NCBI GenBank assembly: GCA_038087015.1
Contig: JASBNA010000031.1
Coordinates: 372,001-436,000, forward strand
DNA length: 64,000 bases
Source: Cerrena zonata
Lineage: Eukaryota > Basidiomycota > Agaricomycetes > Polyporales > Cerrenaceae
Direction of reading: 5' to 3'
The notes under the pieces are model-generated. The model saw nothing but the letters and a program-made list of their open reading frames with translations, did no database searches and was not told where the DNA came from. Made by a program: the position numbers and the translations under genes. Each line of letters opens with the position of its first letter. Position 1 is the stretch's first letter. This document shows positions 36,601-47,789 of this stretch, piece after piece.

Positions 36601-38664
36601 ATGGTGCTATAGCGACCACTGTAGCTTCGGATGCATAATGAACTGCAGCATTGTCACCATGCATTGCATGGGCCAGCTTTAGAGCTACATCAAACTCATT
36701 TAAGCTCAGGTCATAGGTACTACAGTGTTCACGACAGGGTCCAACCATGGTGTTTGTACCCCGTATCCATTGAACACCTTGCTTGACAGCAATATTGTCG
36801 ATTTCGATGTTGTGACCTCGTTTTGAATGATGAAGGGGAGGTGGACTAGGGAAGAATGCTCGAAGGTTTAGGGGGATGTCAGATGACATTGTTTTCGATG
36901 ATGCAGATGGTAAGATAACCGGTGGATTAGATCTCTGGCGAGTCGTGCTGATCAAAGGTAAGCCAAGGGCATGCGACACGACATATGCACCTGCACTATG
37001 TCCCAAGATTTTGAATATACGGGCAAGGTCAACGTCCTGTTTGGTGTACCCCTTAACATGGTATGTTCCCTCAGTTGCTTGAACCACTCGGTTGAGGATC
37101 TCCCGAATACTAACATTCTGCTTAAGGGCAGTATGTACAACTCGAGTAATACGGGGGCCGTCTGAGGTAGCAATTGTGCTAATAAGACGAGTATTGTCGT
37201 CAATCTTGATTGTCATGCGAGCAACCTTTCAGATGTTATTTGATGTCTAGATATTATCTCGTTATTACCAAATATAGTGTATATATTAATTAGATTACCA
37301 AATATAGTGTACATATTAATTAGATTACCAAATATAGTGTACATATTAATTAGATTACCTTAGTTCTCAGTCGAGCTAAGTCCTCATTCTTTTTCTCTAA
37401 TGCTTCTCTCAGCTGATTGGGAGTTAACCAGTCATAGGATGTATGGGGATCCCACAGTAGGGAAGATCTTGACATGAGTCGATGGATTACTCCCGAGTTT
37501 ACAACAGCATAACATGATCGACAACTCTGCTTGCCATCTTCACAGTCAACAACTTTCTGACATGACATAGATTGTAACCATAATTTCCGAGTTCCAATAT
37601 CAGCACGGACAAGAGTACAACCTAGCTCAAGTGTCTGCTGCTCGAAGGCCTGCCATGGGACAGAACCAATAAGCAGTTTATTGGTTTCCCAAACCACTGG
37701 ATATCCATGACAAATGGAGTCATCGCCAACTGATTCCATTTGGCAAGGTTCACCTAGTGTTGACTCGATCAAGCTACCTTCCACTAAACCCCCCATCTAG
37801 TAGCAATTTCAGTCTATATCACAAGAGGTAAATACTATAATCCATACCTTGACTATTTCAAACGGTATGGTCTGAGCCTGACTCAGGGGAAACAAAGCGG
37901 CATGTGTCCTTTCCCGAGATATCAGCTCACGACGTGCAATCTCTGCACGTTGCGAGACGTCCTGCTGTGATTCAAGCATCAGGTGCTTGTCTTGAGCACG
38001 CGAACACGCTACGCTGTTGGTATGCTTTCGCAAGTGGAAATCATTCTTGATACCGACTTGAACAGCTGCGTAACAAAAGGGACAGATAACATGTCAATAT
38101 CCTGTTGCGGGAAGAGCTGGTTGTTGCAAGTTCCCAGATGTTATACCAGCAGGTGAGCTTTCAGTGTTACTAGAGGTGATGATACCAGATTGAATGGTCT
38201 GAGGTAGCTCCGGAAATGACAATAGTACAGAAGCGGGACTCGGCACTTGCAAGCTGTTGCTACTCTCAGCGGGTGTGCTCAGAGTGGAGGTATGTCCCTG
38301 TCGTAATCGGAATAAGCTCTATGTGTGGTCTCATAAATGCGAGTACTCATCATACCATATTTCTGGGTTCATTTTGAATGGATGGCCAGCCACTAAACTC
38401 TGAAATAGCTGGCTCCGCCGACCTCCAATTGGTGAAAGCCCAGTTGGTTCCGAGTCCAGTCTGGTCTAGTGGTTGTATTCCATCCACATGATCGTCAAGC
38501 CATGCCGAGTCAAAAGGTAGGATATTCTCTTTTTCTAATTCAGCCAACTGAATCAGACAGTCCGAAATGTCCAAGTCGCGTTCAGAAACAAGACTCGGAG
38601 GACCGTGATTATTACCAACAAATGAGCTCATAGAGAAGCTCAGTTCATTGGTAGTAGATGGCAT
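33605..38664 (-). pseudogene. Transposase of element 1, disrupted by two in-frame TGA codons
   Basis: Seven exons join in perfect phase: 38664-38356, 38297-37848, 37796-37359, 37225-36280, 36215-34737, 34676-34132, 34075-33605; about 1,545 codons. In-frame TGA stops lie at 38096-38094, just before a zinc-finger-like CPFC...FHLRKHT segment, and at 35127-35125. Reading continues sensibly beyond both. Other marks are LWTVDTDGGTALCGGC in the middle (possible catalytic aspartate), SDRLEEMFAEVRTQTHDSN, and a Cys/His-rich C-terminal half (YQCHQCHASIEIDRMRSHVG, CQPCGFCGRDTC, HCSICD...HHIQTVHP). Similar long proteins are common in agaric genomes, but I cannot name the superfamily. The start codon is the least certain point. 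Confidence 0.7.
37264..37353. repeat. Three tandem 30-bp units inside a transposase intron
   Basis: Three head-to-tail copies of a 30-bp unit starting ATTACCAAATATAGTGTA; the first differs by one base. They fill most of the intron 37358-37226, which is about twice the length of the other introns. Confidence 0.9.
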
Positions 38665-39063
38665 TGGGTGTGGACCTGCCACTCTACAGAGATTAACAGG
38701 ACTGAATCTAGATGAAATGAGGGACTCGGATATGAGACTGCGTTGAATGTGAATTCAATGTGATTGCGTTTACACTTCCATACGGAATATTGAATGACAA
38801 AACACGCTTACCTGAGTCTTTCTTAGATAATCCATCATTCACCTTTTTTGGACATCGATTATAAAACATCGCATTTTGGAAGACGGACAAAAGTATACAC
38901 TCGAACAATATTCCTAGAACACAAATAATATATATTGACACCTATTCCGCTACTTTAAGGCCAACCTTGAAAAAGCAGAACATGACATTACATGAAACTG
39001 TGCATGAAACTGCTTCCCGCTCTGAATTTCAGGACCCCGCGTACTCACTAGGGTTAACCCGGG

Positions 39064-39103
39064 GGGTGTCCATTTCATGGATTACAGTTTCGAACGACCC
39101 TTG
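39064..39103 (-). repeat. Right TIR of element 1
   Basis: Inverted copy of 33326-33365; ends CGACCCTTG at 39103 and is followed by the target duplication at 39104-39111. Confidence 0.85.
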
Positions 39104-39111
39104 GTCGAGTC

Positions 39112-39946
39112 TTATCAGTAATTCAAATGTCCCCAGTTGACACTGCACGGGGTCCTGCTGTCATCGGCTGAAGTCATATATAGTTGGCCACGTCATACTT
39201 CTACCCATCGCTCTCCCTCCTTTCCCTTTAGTGTGGTAGGTTGCTACTGATAGGTGCGCACACTGATTCCATCCGCGATGACAATCGACAGTCCATTAGC
39301 GTTTCTGTGTTCCGTACACAATGCTACTCTGGTACGTTGTATTAATATACTCCCGCTGTCGTTGTTTACCGACCGCTTTTTCCAGGAGTGAAGCTATAGT
39401 TTGAGTGGTACTGCTTCTCCGAATCTCTGTACTACTTGTGTATTGATGTAAAGCGAGTGGGATTGTTTAATATCCACATTTTTACTATCTGATCATGATC
39501 GCGAGTGCATCCTGCTGCTTTAGGAAGCGTACTTTGTGAGGCTGCAATTAGCGCGGCATGTGCACCTGTCATTCTCGGCCTTGGATTATCACTTTTGCCG
39601 TTATCTACACCTCAATCCCACTGCGGTTGTTATCTAAATTGAAAATGAAGGGAAGTAGTACAGCTGAGGTTGACAGACTGTCAGCTACACACTCTGGGCA
39701 AGCAAGAGTCCACCGCTCTGGTTATGCCTCGACCCACTCATCCCCAGCACCATTTGAGAAACTCTCTAACGTCACCTCTACCTCTCCAGACCCTCCCGCC
39801 AAGCTCACTTGTACATCGAGAGGTATTCTCGAACGAGTGGACAAATGGAAGAGGATAATGTGTTGGAATTTCTCGGCATGCGGACTGCGGGGCGAACGGC
39901 CGGGGGCTACAAACCACACAGATGTCAGGCAATGCTTGGTTTCGGC
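39112..39946. other. Gap between element 1 and element 2
   Basis: 835 bp. A plus-strand open frame at 39558-39986 runs into element 2 and shows no recognisable domain. It could be the remains of a host gene cut by the insertion, but there is no direct evidence. Confidence 0.35.
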
Positions 39947-39986
39947 CAGGCTCCTAACCACCCCACTTCGCGTCGTTGTTCAATAA
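39947..39986 (+). repeat. Left TIR of element 2
   Basis: Matches the reverse complement of 53610-53649, including CACTTCGCGTCGT; a second inverted block (40085-40164 against 53425-53504) contains AATCTCAGAAACCTTA and GGCTGGCAAACTATGTCGAG. Confidence 0.85.
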
Positions 39987-40230
39987 TTGTCTGTATGGAA
40001 AATATTGTCGGATGCTTTTGTATATACAAGTCAACTATCCACCACAATACAAAGTCCGACTGATGGCACCCACCTAAAATTCGAGCGCCGATGTTTGATG
40101 TTTAATCTCAGAAACCTTAACATGTTGAAGACGACGCGAAGTGGGCTGGCAAACTATGTCGAGCATCTGATTGATAAGCAGAATCATATTTCCTTTTCTG
40201 TAATATTTCCATCACATGACAGGCGCGTCG

Positions 40231-40647
40231 CACCTCGATCTCACATAGATAAGGGCCTATTAGCCTAATATACAGGTGATGTGTATCAGGCCAATTAGCC
40301 TGCTTTCCCCTCTATCCCTACCCCCTAGTTATCTCCTCTGCGATCGCTGGTCCTTTTCCCCTTTCAAGAAGTCGTACCTGGGGAGATTTTGTGATTTCGA
40401 TAAGGCAGATCTAGGAGATTAAACATATGAGATAACATATCAGCACATCCCGGGATTCTATTTCCCGGTCCTTTCCCATCAATCCCTCCATTCCGTGTTC
40501 CTCACGTGGCCCATCCCCGCCTCCTTCATCGGCGCTCACTGCCCGCCGCGTCGGGGAGGGCGTGCTCGCGCCGCCCCATGGTAGCTCACTCAATTCTAGT
40601 TCGATCAGCACGTTCTATACACCGTTTGAAAGCGTTTTCAGTGTAGA
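40231..40647 (+). repeat. Left TIR of element 3, about 415 bp
   Basis: Near-identical inverted copy of 51464-51879. Homology stops sharply after AGCGTTTTCAGTGTAGA. Short open frames inside both copies are by-products. Confidence 0.92.
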
Positions 40648-40893
40648 GTAAGTGTATGTAACGGACTTGCATGTATATACCAGACAATAGATAACAAAGT
40701 TGCATTTACCAGCTATCCCATATAGAAAGAACATGTTATAACGATTTTGTTATGCTGAGGTAAGCATAAGCATTTGTAACTTGTGCTATTGGACCTTTGC
40801 TTAGCTCCGATCAATGGACGTGTCACATCCCACGTGCACATCAGATCGATTTTGGGAGATAAGTAAACAAGTGTAATGTGTATAGAAACTATG

Positions 40894-43800
40894 TTACAGT
40901 ATATCTAAGTTCGAAAAGAAAGTCTCAAGGCTGTTCATCTCCTGTTGGAATTCCTCATCATCGTCGAGGATATCCTCGTCCTCATCACCCTCTTCAGTGT
41001 GTGTACCAACCTCATCCGTAGCCATCATGTCTTCTATAGTGCTTCCCTGCTGAACGGTACCCACACGTACACCGCGTGTCCGATCACCCGTAAATCCAAC
41101 GAGAGAATAAATCTTCTGCACGTACTTGAGCAAAAGAGAGTTAACACCTATGCGACGGGTGATGAAGTCGCACACAGGCCCCAATAGTGGATCCTTTGAA
41201 GTTGTGAGCTGCGTCGTTACCTGCGAGAAGAGCTGTGTTTCGTCATATATTGCAGTATACACATGGCGTGTTTCGACATTACATCGTATCACCTCTTCCT
41301 TCGCTCGGGCGACTTGGTGACGGAGTTTGAGCATTTCACGGTACACCGGCTTCACCCATGGCTTGTCGCGAATATCGTTCCGTGTGCTACGAAGCATGGT
41401 AAGTTCCTCGACATAGCCGCATTGCGACATCTTGGCCCAGTCGAGCTTTTCCTGAGGCGGAGTGAGACGAGTGGCTGCATTGTTGTAATTCTCCACTGCT
41501 CGTCGAATCACTTTAGATTGTGTTTGTAGTGACTTTGCAATGTGAGTTCGCATCTTATAGCCTACATAAAGTTAGTATGTCAAATAATAATGTAGATTAT
41601 TGAAATTACTTACCGGTGCCAGAAATATTGAGCTTGTGCAGTTCAAACAGTCGCTGGATGACAAGTTTGTGAAGCTTGTCAACAGCGCGGTGATATGCAC
41701 GCTCAACGATGTACTTGGACGTTTCACCATACATCGCGTCACCCGGTATCCATCGTTGAGTAATGCTAAGCCTACATTCCATGTCCACAATGTCACGTAA
41801 GAGGCTATCGCAGCGTTCAATCGCAACACGGCGCTGGCTCTCGAGTCGTCTGGTAGCAGAGGCAGCCTCTGAATAGGCTTGGTTACTGGACCCAGGTGTT
41901 TCGGAGACAAAGTCGATGTTACCAATGCGGTCGAAGTAGGACGATTCGCACTTAGACTTCTCAGTGCGCGCTGCTTGTAGTGCCTGTAGAAGCTCGACAT
42001 ATTCAACCTGAAGAGTGTTAGTCTCAGGTTCCTCACCTAGCTGGTCAAAGAACTCAGCCTGTTCCTTCTCCCAACGGTCCATATCTTCATCAGAGACGTT
42101 GAAACGTTGCTTCGATTCCTCAAGCGCGCGGGAGTCATTGTCAAGAATATCCAATGCCTGTTTATAATTATTGAGCAGGAAGATACCGAGGTTTCCGTAC
42201 TTGTCGCTATCCCAGTGAATCCAGAAATTCTCTTGCCAAAGATCACGTCGGAAAGCAGAAGCATGTCGTGTTCCTGGGGCAAGTCCATTTGAGGAACTGA
42301 AGACACGTTCACAAGTTTCGAAGTCTCGGAGCCCGACGCCTTCGAAAACAGAAGGATGGTTCTTGCGTTGACATTGGTAGTTGTGTGAGTATCCATGAAA
42401 CGCATTGACAAGGAAGTCAAATTTCTTCTCAAGGACAGCCGGTCCAAGACTCGAATTGCGTACGGTACCTGCAAAAGCACAACCAATGTCAGAAGCAATC
42501 GCCGAACTTCCATCAAGGACCTCTAGAGCCTTGGCAACCATCGCCAGAGGGTACTTGGCACTAAGTGGGCATGTGTTAATTCAAGGAGAATTGGGGCAAT
42601 GAGATGAACTTACAGCTCTCCACTGCGTACCATATTACAGACCCATAAGATTAGGCCATGCTCACAAACGGAGGCATAGATCCCAGTCTCGTCGAAGATA
42701 CCCCATGATTTCTTCTTATCGTCCGAAGCCGCAGCCTTCCAGTTCTTAACACATTGGTCAATATTGTTGGGCGTGGATAGAGTACCATCGGTGGGATCGC
42801 CCTCGGGCCCCAAGGTCTGCTCTGTAATCATCTCTCCTTCGTTGTCACTCTCGTCATCGGTTGAGTCTCCTGTACGAACTTCACGGTGTCTAGGTGTTTG
42901 GGTCACCTGCCGGGACTTCACTTCATTAGCATAACGATCCACGAAGTCGCGAGGGAGAATGTAGTCGGACTCGTTGTAAATACGAGTATCAGCAGCAACG
43001 CGGTTACCATATGGTAACACACGTTTCAGGCTGTTATTGCCATCGTGTGCCCACATCCTCGCATACTTGAGTTCAGGCTCGTCGTGTAGCTAAGCACTAT
43101 AGTGAGCAAAATTGTCTTGTTAATGGAAACGCTAGACTTACCACATAACAGCATGCGGTGCATGCATTTTTGACTCTCCAATTAGGAGTATCTCTACCAA
43201 GCGCAGACGCGATCCGTTTATCTATCAAACGGAGCATACGAAGATAGACTTCATATGTCTCTGATAGAATCATACGGAGGTAACATCGGAAAGGAATCTG
43301 AGATAACAATATCAGCATTTAGTGGTGCAGACAGAGAATGATCAAGTACATACCATGTAATAATCACACATAACCCGTGTGAATGCTTCGATACTCATCG
43401 AAGCCTTGCGAGAGCGGATGCGATGGAATAACTCCAGGGTTCGAAAACCAATGGCAGCTTCAGGAAGTACCGGAGTCTTGACAAGCAGTCCATGCTCAGC
43501 AAAATCGACAGCAGCTGAGGTGCTTGATGATGGACGAAGAATTGTACATGAGCGTTCCATCAAAAAGAGCTCATAAACGACCAAAGTATAAGCCTGACAA
43601 CTTTCTTCTTGTGGCGGGGGTGACCCATTCGAGGTAGGAGGTGGAGAGGATGCTGAATGTCCACCTGGAGAAGGGGAAGCGGACTCGGTGGTATTCGATT
43701 TACCATACTTCCATTTGATGTAGGCATCTGCCAGGGGTTCTATGAGAGGGTTCCATCCACTCATCTCTTGTTGCCGGCGCAAACGCCAACTGCGAGGATG

Positions 43801-44292
43801 TCGAGACCGTTGTCCTCTCGTCCTAAATATATGTATATTAGCATAAGGTCTAATACAACAGAATATAACACAAAGACATACCAGCGAAGACTTGACATTG
43901 CGTGTACAATTTGCATGTCATCGTTATTCGGTAGTTCAGCATCATCATCGTCCTCCTCGGCCCAGTCGTTGGAACCATTATCCAGCATGGGAACGTCATC
44001 ATTGACAGTAAGATCCCTTGCGATATTGGTGCAAGACTCTGTTTGGAGGGTTTGAAGTAATTGACATCCAGCAGCATCAAGTCCTACCGAAAGAGCTCGT
44101 AAATTACAGAACTAGTAGAGTAAAAATAATAGGTAACTTACCGGTGTATTGCGCGTGCAAACGCTCCTTGAGCCTTAGGCGTGCAGCGGCTCTCGCTTTG
44201 AATCCAAGAGTGGTGGATATCTTGTCTACCGCAGAATGATTGGCAAGGGTGGAGAGGGACGTGTTAGGTGTCACGAGCTGCACCTTTCGCAC
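40894..44292 (-). CDS. KDZ (Kyakuja-Dileera-Zisupton) transposase
   Basis: Seven exons in consistent phase: 44292-44142, 44083-43882, 43822-43354, 43297-43142, 43089-42614, 42560-41614, 41561-40894; about 1,020 residues, no internal stop. Family marks in order: a cysteine pair region ending ACTACCYVLHDEPELKYARM, the first catalytic region MWAHDGNNSLKR, SDIGCAFAGTVRNSSLGP with an aspartate, then VNAFHGYSHNYQCQRKNHP and GLRDFETCERVFSSSNGLAP with the conserved glutamate. The C-terminal third is helical and ends in an acidic tail. It would excise and insert the element in the nucleus. The first exon begins at an acceptor, so a short 5' exon with the start codon remains to be found, probably at 44300-44460. 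Confidence 0.88.
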
Positions 44293-44489
44293 CTGCCGGC
44301 TTATGCCAGCATTTCATTTAGTTCGCACCATGAACTTGACTACTAGCACTACTACCGTGCGGCTGGGACCCTAGCGGTAGGCAGGCCAGAGCAGAACGAT
44401 CGACGATCGACGCGTGGATCGATCATCGCGCCCTCGTCGGCATAATCTGAGCTAAGCCAAGGAGTCCGAGTGTCCCTTCAGCCTCATCA

Positions 44490-45706
44490 ATGGCTCCAAT
44501 GGTCTGGCGTACGCCTAATGGCACACGAACGGCAAGGGACAAAGTACGAATCGTAGTACTCGGGGGCTCGTCTGTGGGGGTCTATACCATAGAGCGGTTT
44601 GTCGTAAAATTCATAATAAATAAAGTTTACATGCTGACCAAATATCCCAGTTGTCCAACCAATTTGTTTTCTGTGTTCGAGTACACGAGCAAATGCTTCC
44701 CAATCGTTGTGCATTGCAGATCGCCAGCAGAGGCCAATGCAGTGTGGAGGCTACAGTCCTTCGTTAGGACCCTTGAGAGGAAGACTGGGGTGAACGAAAT
44801 CACATTCGCTCTCCTCACCGATCACACAATATGTGCACTCTTCGGAGAGTCGGTGCCAGGAGTAGTTGAGTTCTACACTGCACTTTTCAACAAGGCTCAG
44901 CGCCCAACGATCTTCCTGTCGTGGTAAGTCCGGTAAATAAACACCTGATAAGCTTACAGTAACTTACTTTGATTTGACTGTACCTCAGGGATGACGCATA
45001 CCCATACATTGTAGGGTATGATCAAGCAAAGATTGCGGAAACGAGCACCTTCGTCGATGCAATGGTTTATCTATGTGTCAGACCCCGCACGACCGCAAAG
45101 ATGGACGAGATCATACACTACGAACGACCGAGCGAAAAGGCATCAGAGCCTTCGACGATGAGTGGTAGTCAGAGGATGAACAACTCAGAGCTGTCTGAAG
45201 CTTCCACGCTTACGTCAAACTCTGTCGCTTGTCAAAACGCTTCTCATCACGCGTCCGGAGCCCTTCAATCCCCGTCTACATCAACTGACCCTGCTCGAGG
45301 ACGTCTCACTCATGATCACGGTAAGTGAATTCGCCTCAACTCCGAATACTAAGTGATTATTACTTATGTGTCCTTAGGACGTACATATGTCCATGCCCGT
45401 AACATATACGGCCACATCGTGAAGTCGTTCAAGGACCGTCCATCCACGTCCATCTCTGTTCTTTCCCTTGGACAGTTGGCTGATCGTCTCGCTGATACCC
45501 TCGGACATACGACCTCAACGATTCTGCGACTCCATCAGACCCACCTCGATGCACATCAACTCTCCACCCCTGAACGCTACTTCGTCGACACAATGGTTTC
45601 ACATGGCATGCCTTACGTCGACGCTGTGTTGTATTGGGATATGATGAGACTTACTCCTAGTAGAGGCTTCGAATTTCGAGAGAGAATGAGCTTGGATATA
45701 GAATAA
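44490..45706 (+). CDS. KDZ-element cargo gene 1, unknown function
   Basis: Three exons in phase: 44490-44923, 44989-45320 and 45378-45706; 364 residues. It starts about 200 bp from the transposase 5' end and is divergent from it, so the two may share a promoter region. Visible segments include FPIVVHCRSPAEANAVWRLQ, ITFALLTDHTICALFGE, a Ser/Thr-rich middle and a C-terminal helical part (ILRLHQTHLDAHQL). The N-terminal third weakly recalls RNase H1 N-terminal (viroplasmin-like) modules that accompany some fungal transposons, but the match is not convincing. No membrane segment is seen. Function is not assigned. Confidence 0.6.
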
Positions 45707-46670
45707 TTGTATCCTTTACTTGCACAAATAGAATTCTGCCTTCATGAACTTTGACGGCTGGCTAGTACAATCATACATAAATATATTGAGTGAAATGTGT
45801 TAAAACAGTTGGAAGTTATGTTCTAGAGTAACTACATATAGTCTAGACATGATCTAAGAATGTTTCAGAAAGTGGTGCAAGAAATCCAACACATCTCGTT
45901 TGCGATGTCGATACAGATATATGAAGTCATTCTTACATCGCCGATGACGCCAGATATAGTCCGTTTTCTAAAAGGAATGGGTACATCGCAATCTTACTGT
46001 CACTGAGCTGCTTTGTATGTCATCGGGAGGCATGTTAGTATTATCGGATACCCAAGAGACCGCATAGAAATTCCTGTCGAATATCATATGTAATTAAAGA
46101 TATGTTTTTTCCACTATTTGGCCTCTCACTAATTTCAAAATCGAGAGAGTCTTGCGGGTCATTGATACTTTAGGGGAACAAGTTGGTCTTATGTGTATAG
46201 GGGATATACTCGCTCCACAGGCATACCTTTACTAGGTACTGCAATGTAACGTAACGGGCACCATATATTGCTCGAGGTGTTTTTTTCGCTCTCATTGTGT
46301 ACTTGGCAGCAAGCGCTGCTACGAATGCCATGATGTCATGTGCTCGATGTTGTACATCTGGGACAGTCTCAAGAGCAACATCGGTCGTATTCACAACACA
46401 GATATGTATCCACATACTCATGTACGAGATGCCACATCTTATGTACACTTTTGACAATATAAATGCGTACTAAGTTCACCACTCACAGGAGGCTGTGTCG
46501 ATTGGCGCCAAACATTCTTGTGAACGGTCGTTTCATTTTTCACGTCAGAATCCTCCACTATCATCACTGAGTAACACATCACCTCAGTAAGTATTTATGA
46601 CAGAACACTCATAAAAATATACTTAGCGGTGACTACTAGTAGTTGTAGTATCATTTTCTAGAAAGCTCCA
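45707..46670. other. Spacer inside element 3
   Basis: About 960 bp, AT-rich, with no supported gene. A 95-codon minus-strand frame (46457-46170) has no recognisable feature. Confidence 0.45.
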
Positions 46671-47479
46671 ATGCCAAGCCGTGCTACAAGGGAGAAAAAG
46701 CGACAATACCAACGGGACTACTATGCACGGTAAGCCTTCCCATCCTACAGTCTTGAGAGTATATATCTAATTCATGGACATTTAGAAATAAGACTGCCCG
46801 GCGTGAATATCAAATCCAGTACAACCGCGTTCGACGTGCAACGCGATGTAAGCTGTCAAAAAAAGACCTCGAGACAATGCGGCAGAGGAAACGCAACGAG
46901 ACTGATGGAACTACACGGTAAGTAAAGATCCTACATATATATCCAGCTACTACTGCACTAATGCATATATCGGTTTTTTAGGGTATTTGAAAACTCAATC
47001 TGTCGCAGGTCTGGCGAACGTGACCCTGAGTATACGAAGGAGATGGCGAACGATGAAAAGCTCCTTCTCGATGATCTCACCCAGTTAAGGGTACACATGT
47101 CAAATGAGTACCTCCGGGAGCATCGTGATGCAGACGACGACGGTTGGATCCCGACGTACACCAAGCAAGTCGAAGTACAACTGCAAGTTGAAGCTTGCTG
47201 GGGTCTTCGTATGCCAGAATTACACAGGGAGGGTAAAGTACCAAAGGAAGACATTCATGCCCTGCGACGTCGCGTCGCAATACTTCACCAGGAGGTATAT
47301 CTTTTACGACAAGGCCTCGATGTCCCTTTACTCACTGTTAATCAGCGCGGCTCTATTGTGTGCGGGTACGGGTGAGTACCATTGACTGTCCTCGCTTTGT
47401 TATATTGATATTGATTTATCTCTTATGTTGATTGCTTAGGGTGAACAAAACAGAATTTAGGCGGCTCTATGGCTTCTAA
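46671..47479 (+). CDS. KDZ-element cargo gene 2, small basic protein
   Basis: Four exons in phase: 46671-46729, 46786-46917, 46982-47371 and 47440-47479; 206 residues. The first 60 residues are strongly basic (MPSRATREKKRQYQRDYYAR, NKTARREYQIQYNRVRRATR), suggesting nucleic-acid binding or nuclear targeting. The remainder is helical and charged, with DALRRR-like heptads (IHALRRRVAILHQEVYLLRQ) that could form a coiled coil. It could serve as a DNA-binding accessory factor for the element; this is inference from composition and position. Confidence 0.6.
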
Positions 47480-47739
47480 TCCCTTTTGTCTGCTAGTCAT
47501 TGAACTCTTGTCGGTAGCTACTGGTTGTTTACATTCTATACAGTATTACTTGAGCATATACTAGCAGCTATTCATATGTGTGTATTGAGTGAATTGTAAT
47601 GTCAACATAACAGCTTACTGTACCTATACTTGGGTCCGAAGGTCTGGTAACGCTTAAGCGCCTGTAGGACACACGACAGCGGGTAGATCAGAAAGCGGTG
47701 AATGTTGACTTGCGGGCAGAAGCTTCGTACACGTATACT

Positions 47740-47783
47740 TCCCTCCCTCCCTCTCTCCCCCTCTCCCTCTCCCTCTCTCTCTC
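47740..47783 (+). repeat. CT-rich tract before cargo gene 3
   Basis: Polypyrimidine run of CTCCC/CTCT units ending six bases before the ATG at 47790. Such tracts are common in fungal core promoters and 5' UTRs. Confidence 0.7.
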
Positions 47784-47789
47784 AACAAA

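Larger units (their letters stand above)
33326..39103 (-). mobile_element. Element 1: 5.8 kb DNA transposon with TIRs and TSD
   Basis: Inverted terminal repeats of about 40 bp begin CAAGGGTCGTTC on the left and, reversed, on the right. The flanks carry the direct repeat GTCGAGTC at 33318-33325 and 39104-39111. Because its first and last bases are complementary, it could also be read as a 6-bp duplication with one extra TIR base. The interior holds a single multi-exon transposase gene on the minus strand. An 8-bp duplication suits hAT, P or KDZ-like superfamilies; the family is not resolved. Nearly matched ends and an intact duplication suggest a fairly recent insertion. Confidence 0.85.

Noticed and set aside
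40222..40231. 10-bp target duplication for element 3
   Set aside because: The outer bases are complementary, so an 8-bp duplication with one extra TIR base at each end fits equally and agrees with the KDZ family.
40411..40611. Open frame in the left KDZ TIR, and its partner at 51415-51615
   Set aside because: Both lie wholly or largely inside the inverted repeats, have no splice context, and show different reading frames of the same repeat.
44487..44714. Minus-strand frame overlapping the start of cargo gene 1
   Set aside because: It has a protein-like composition, but the plus-strand gene joins three exons in perfect phase across this region.
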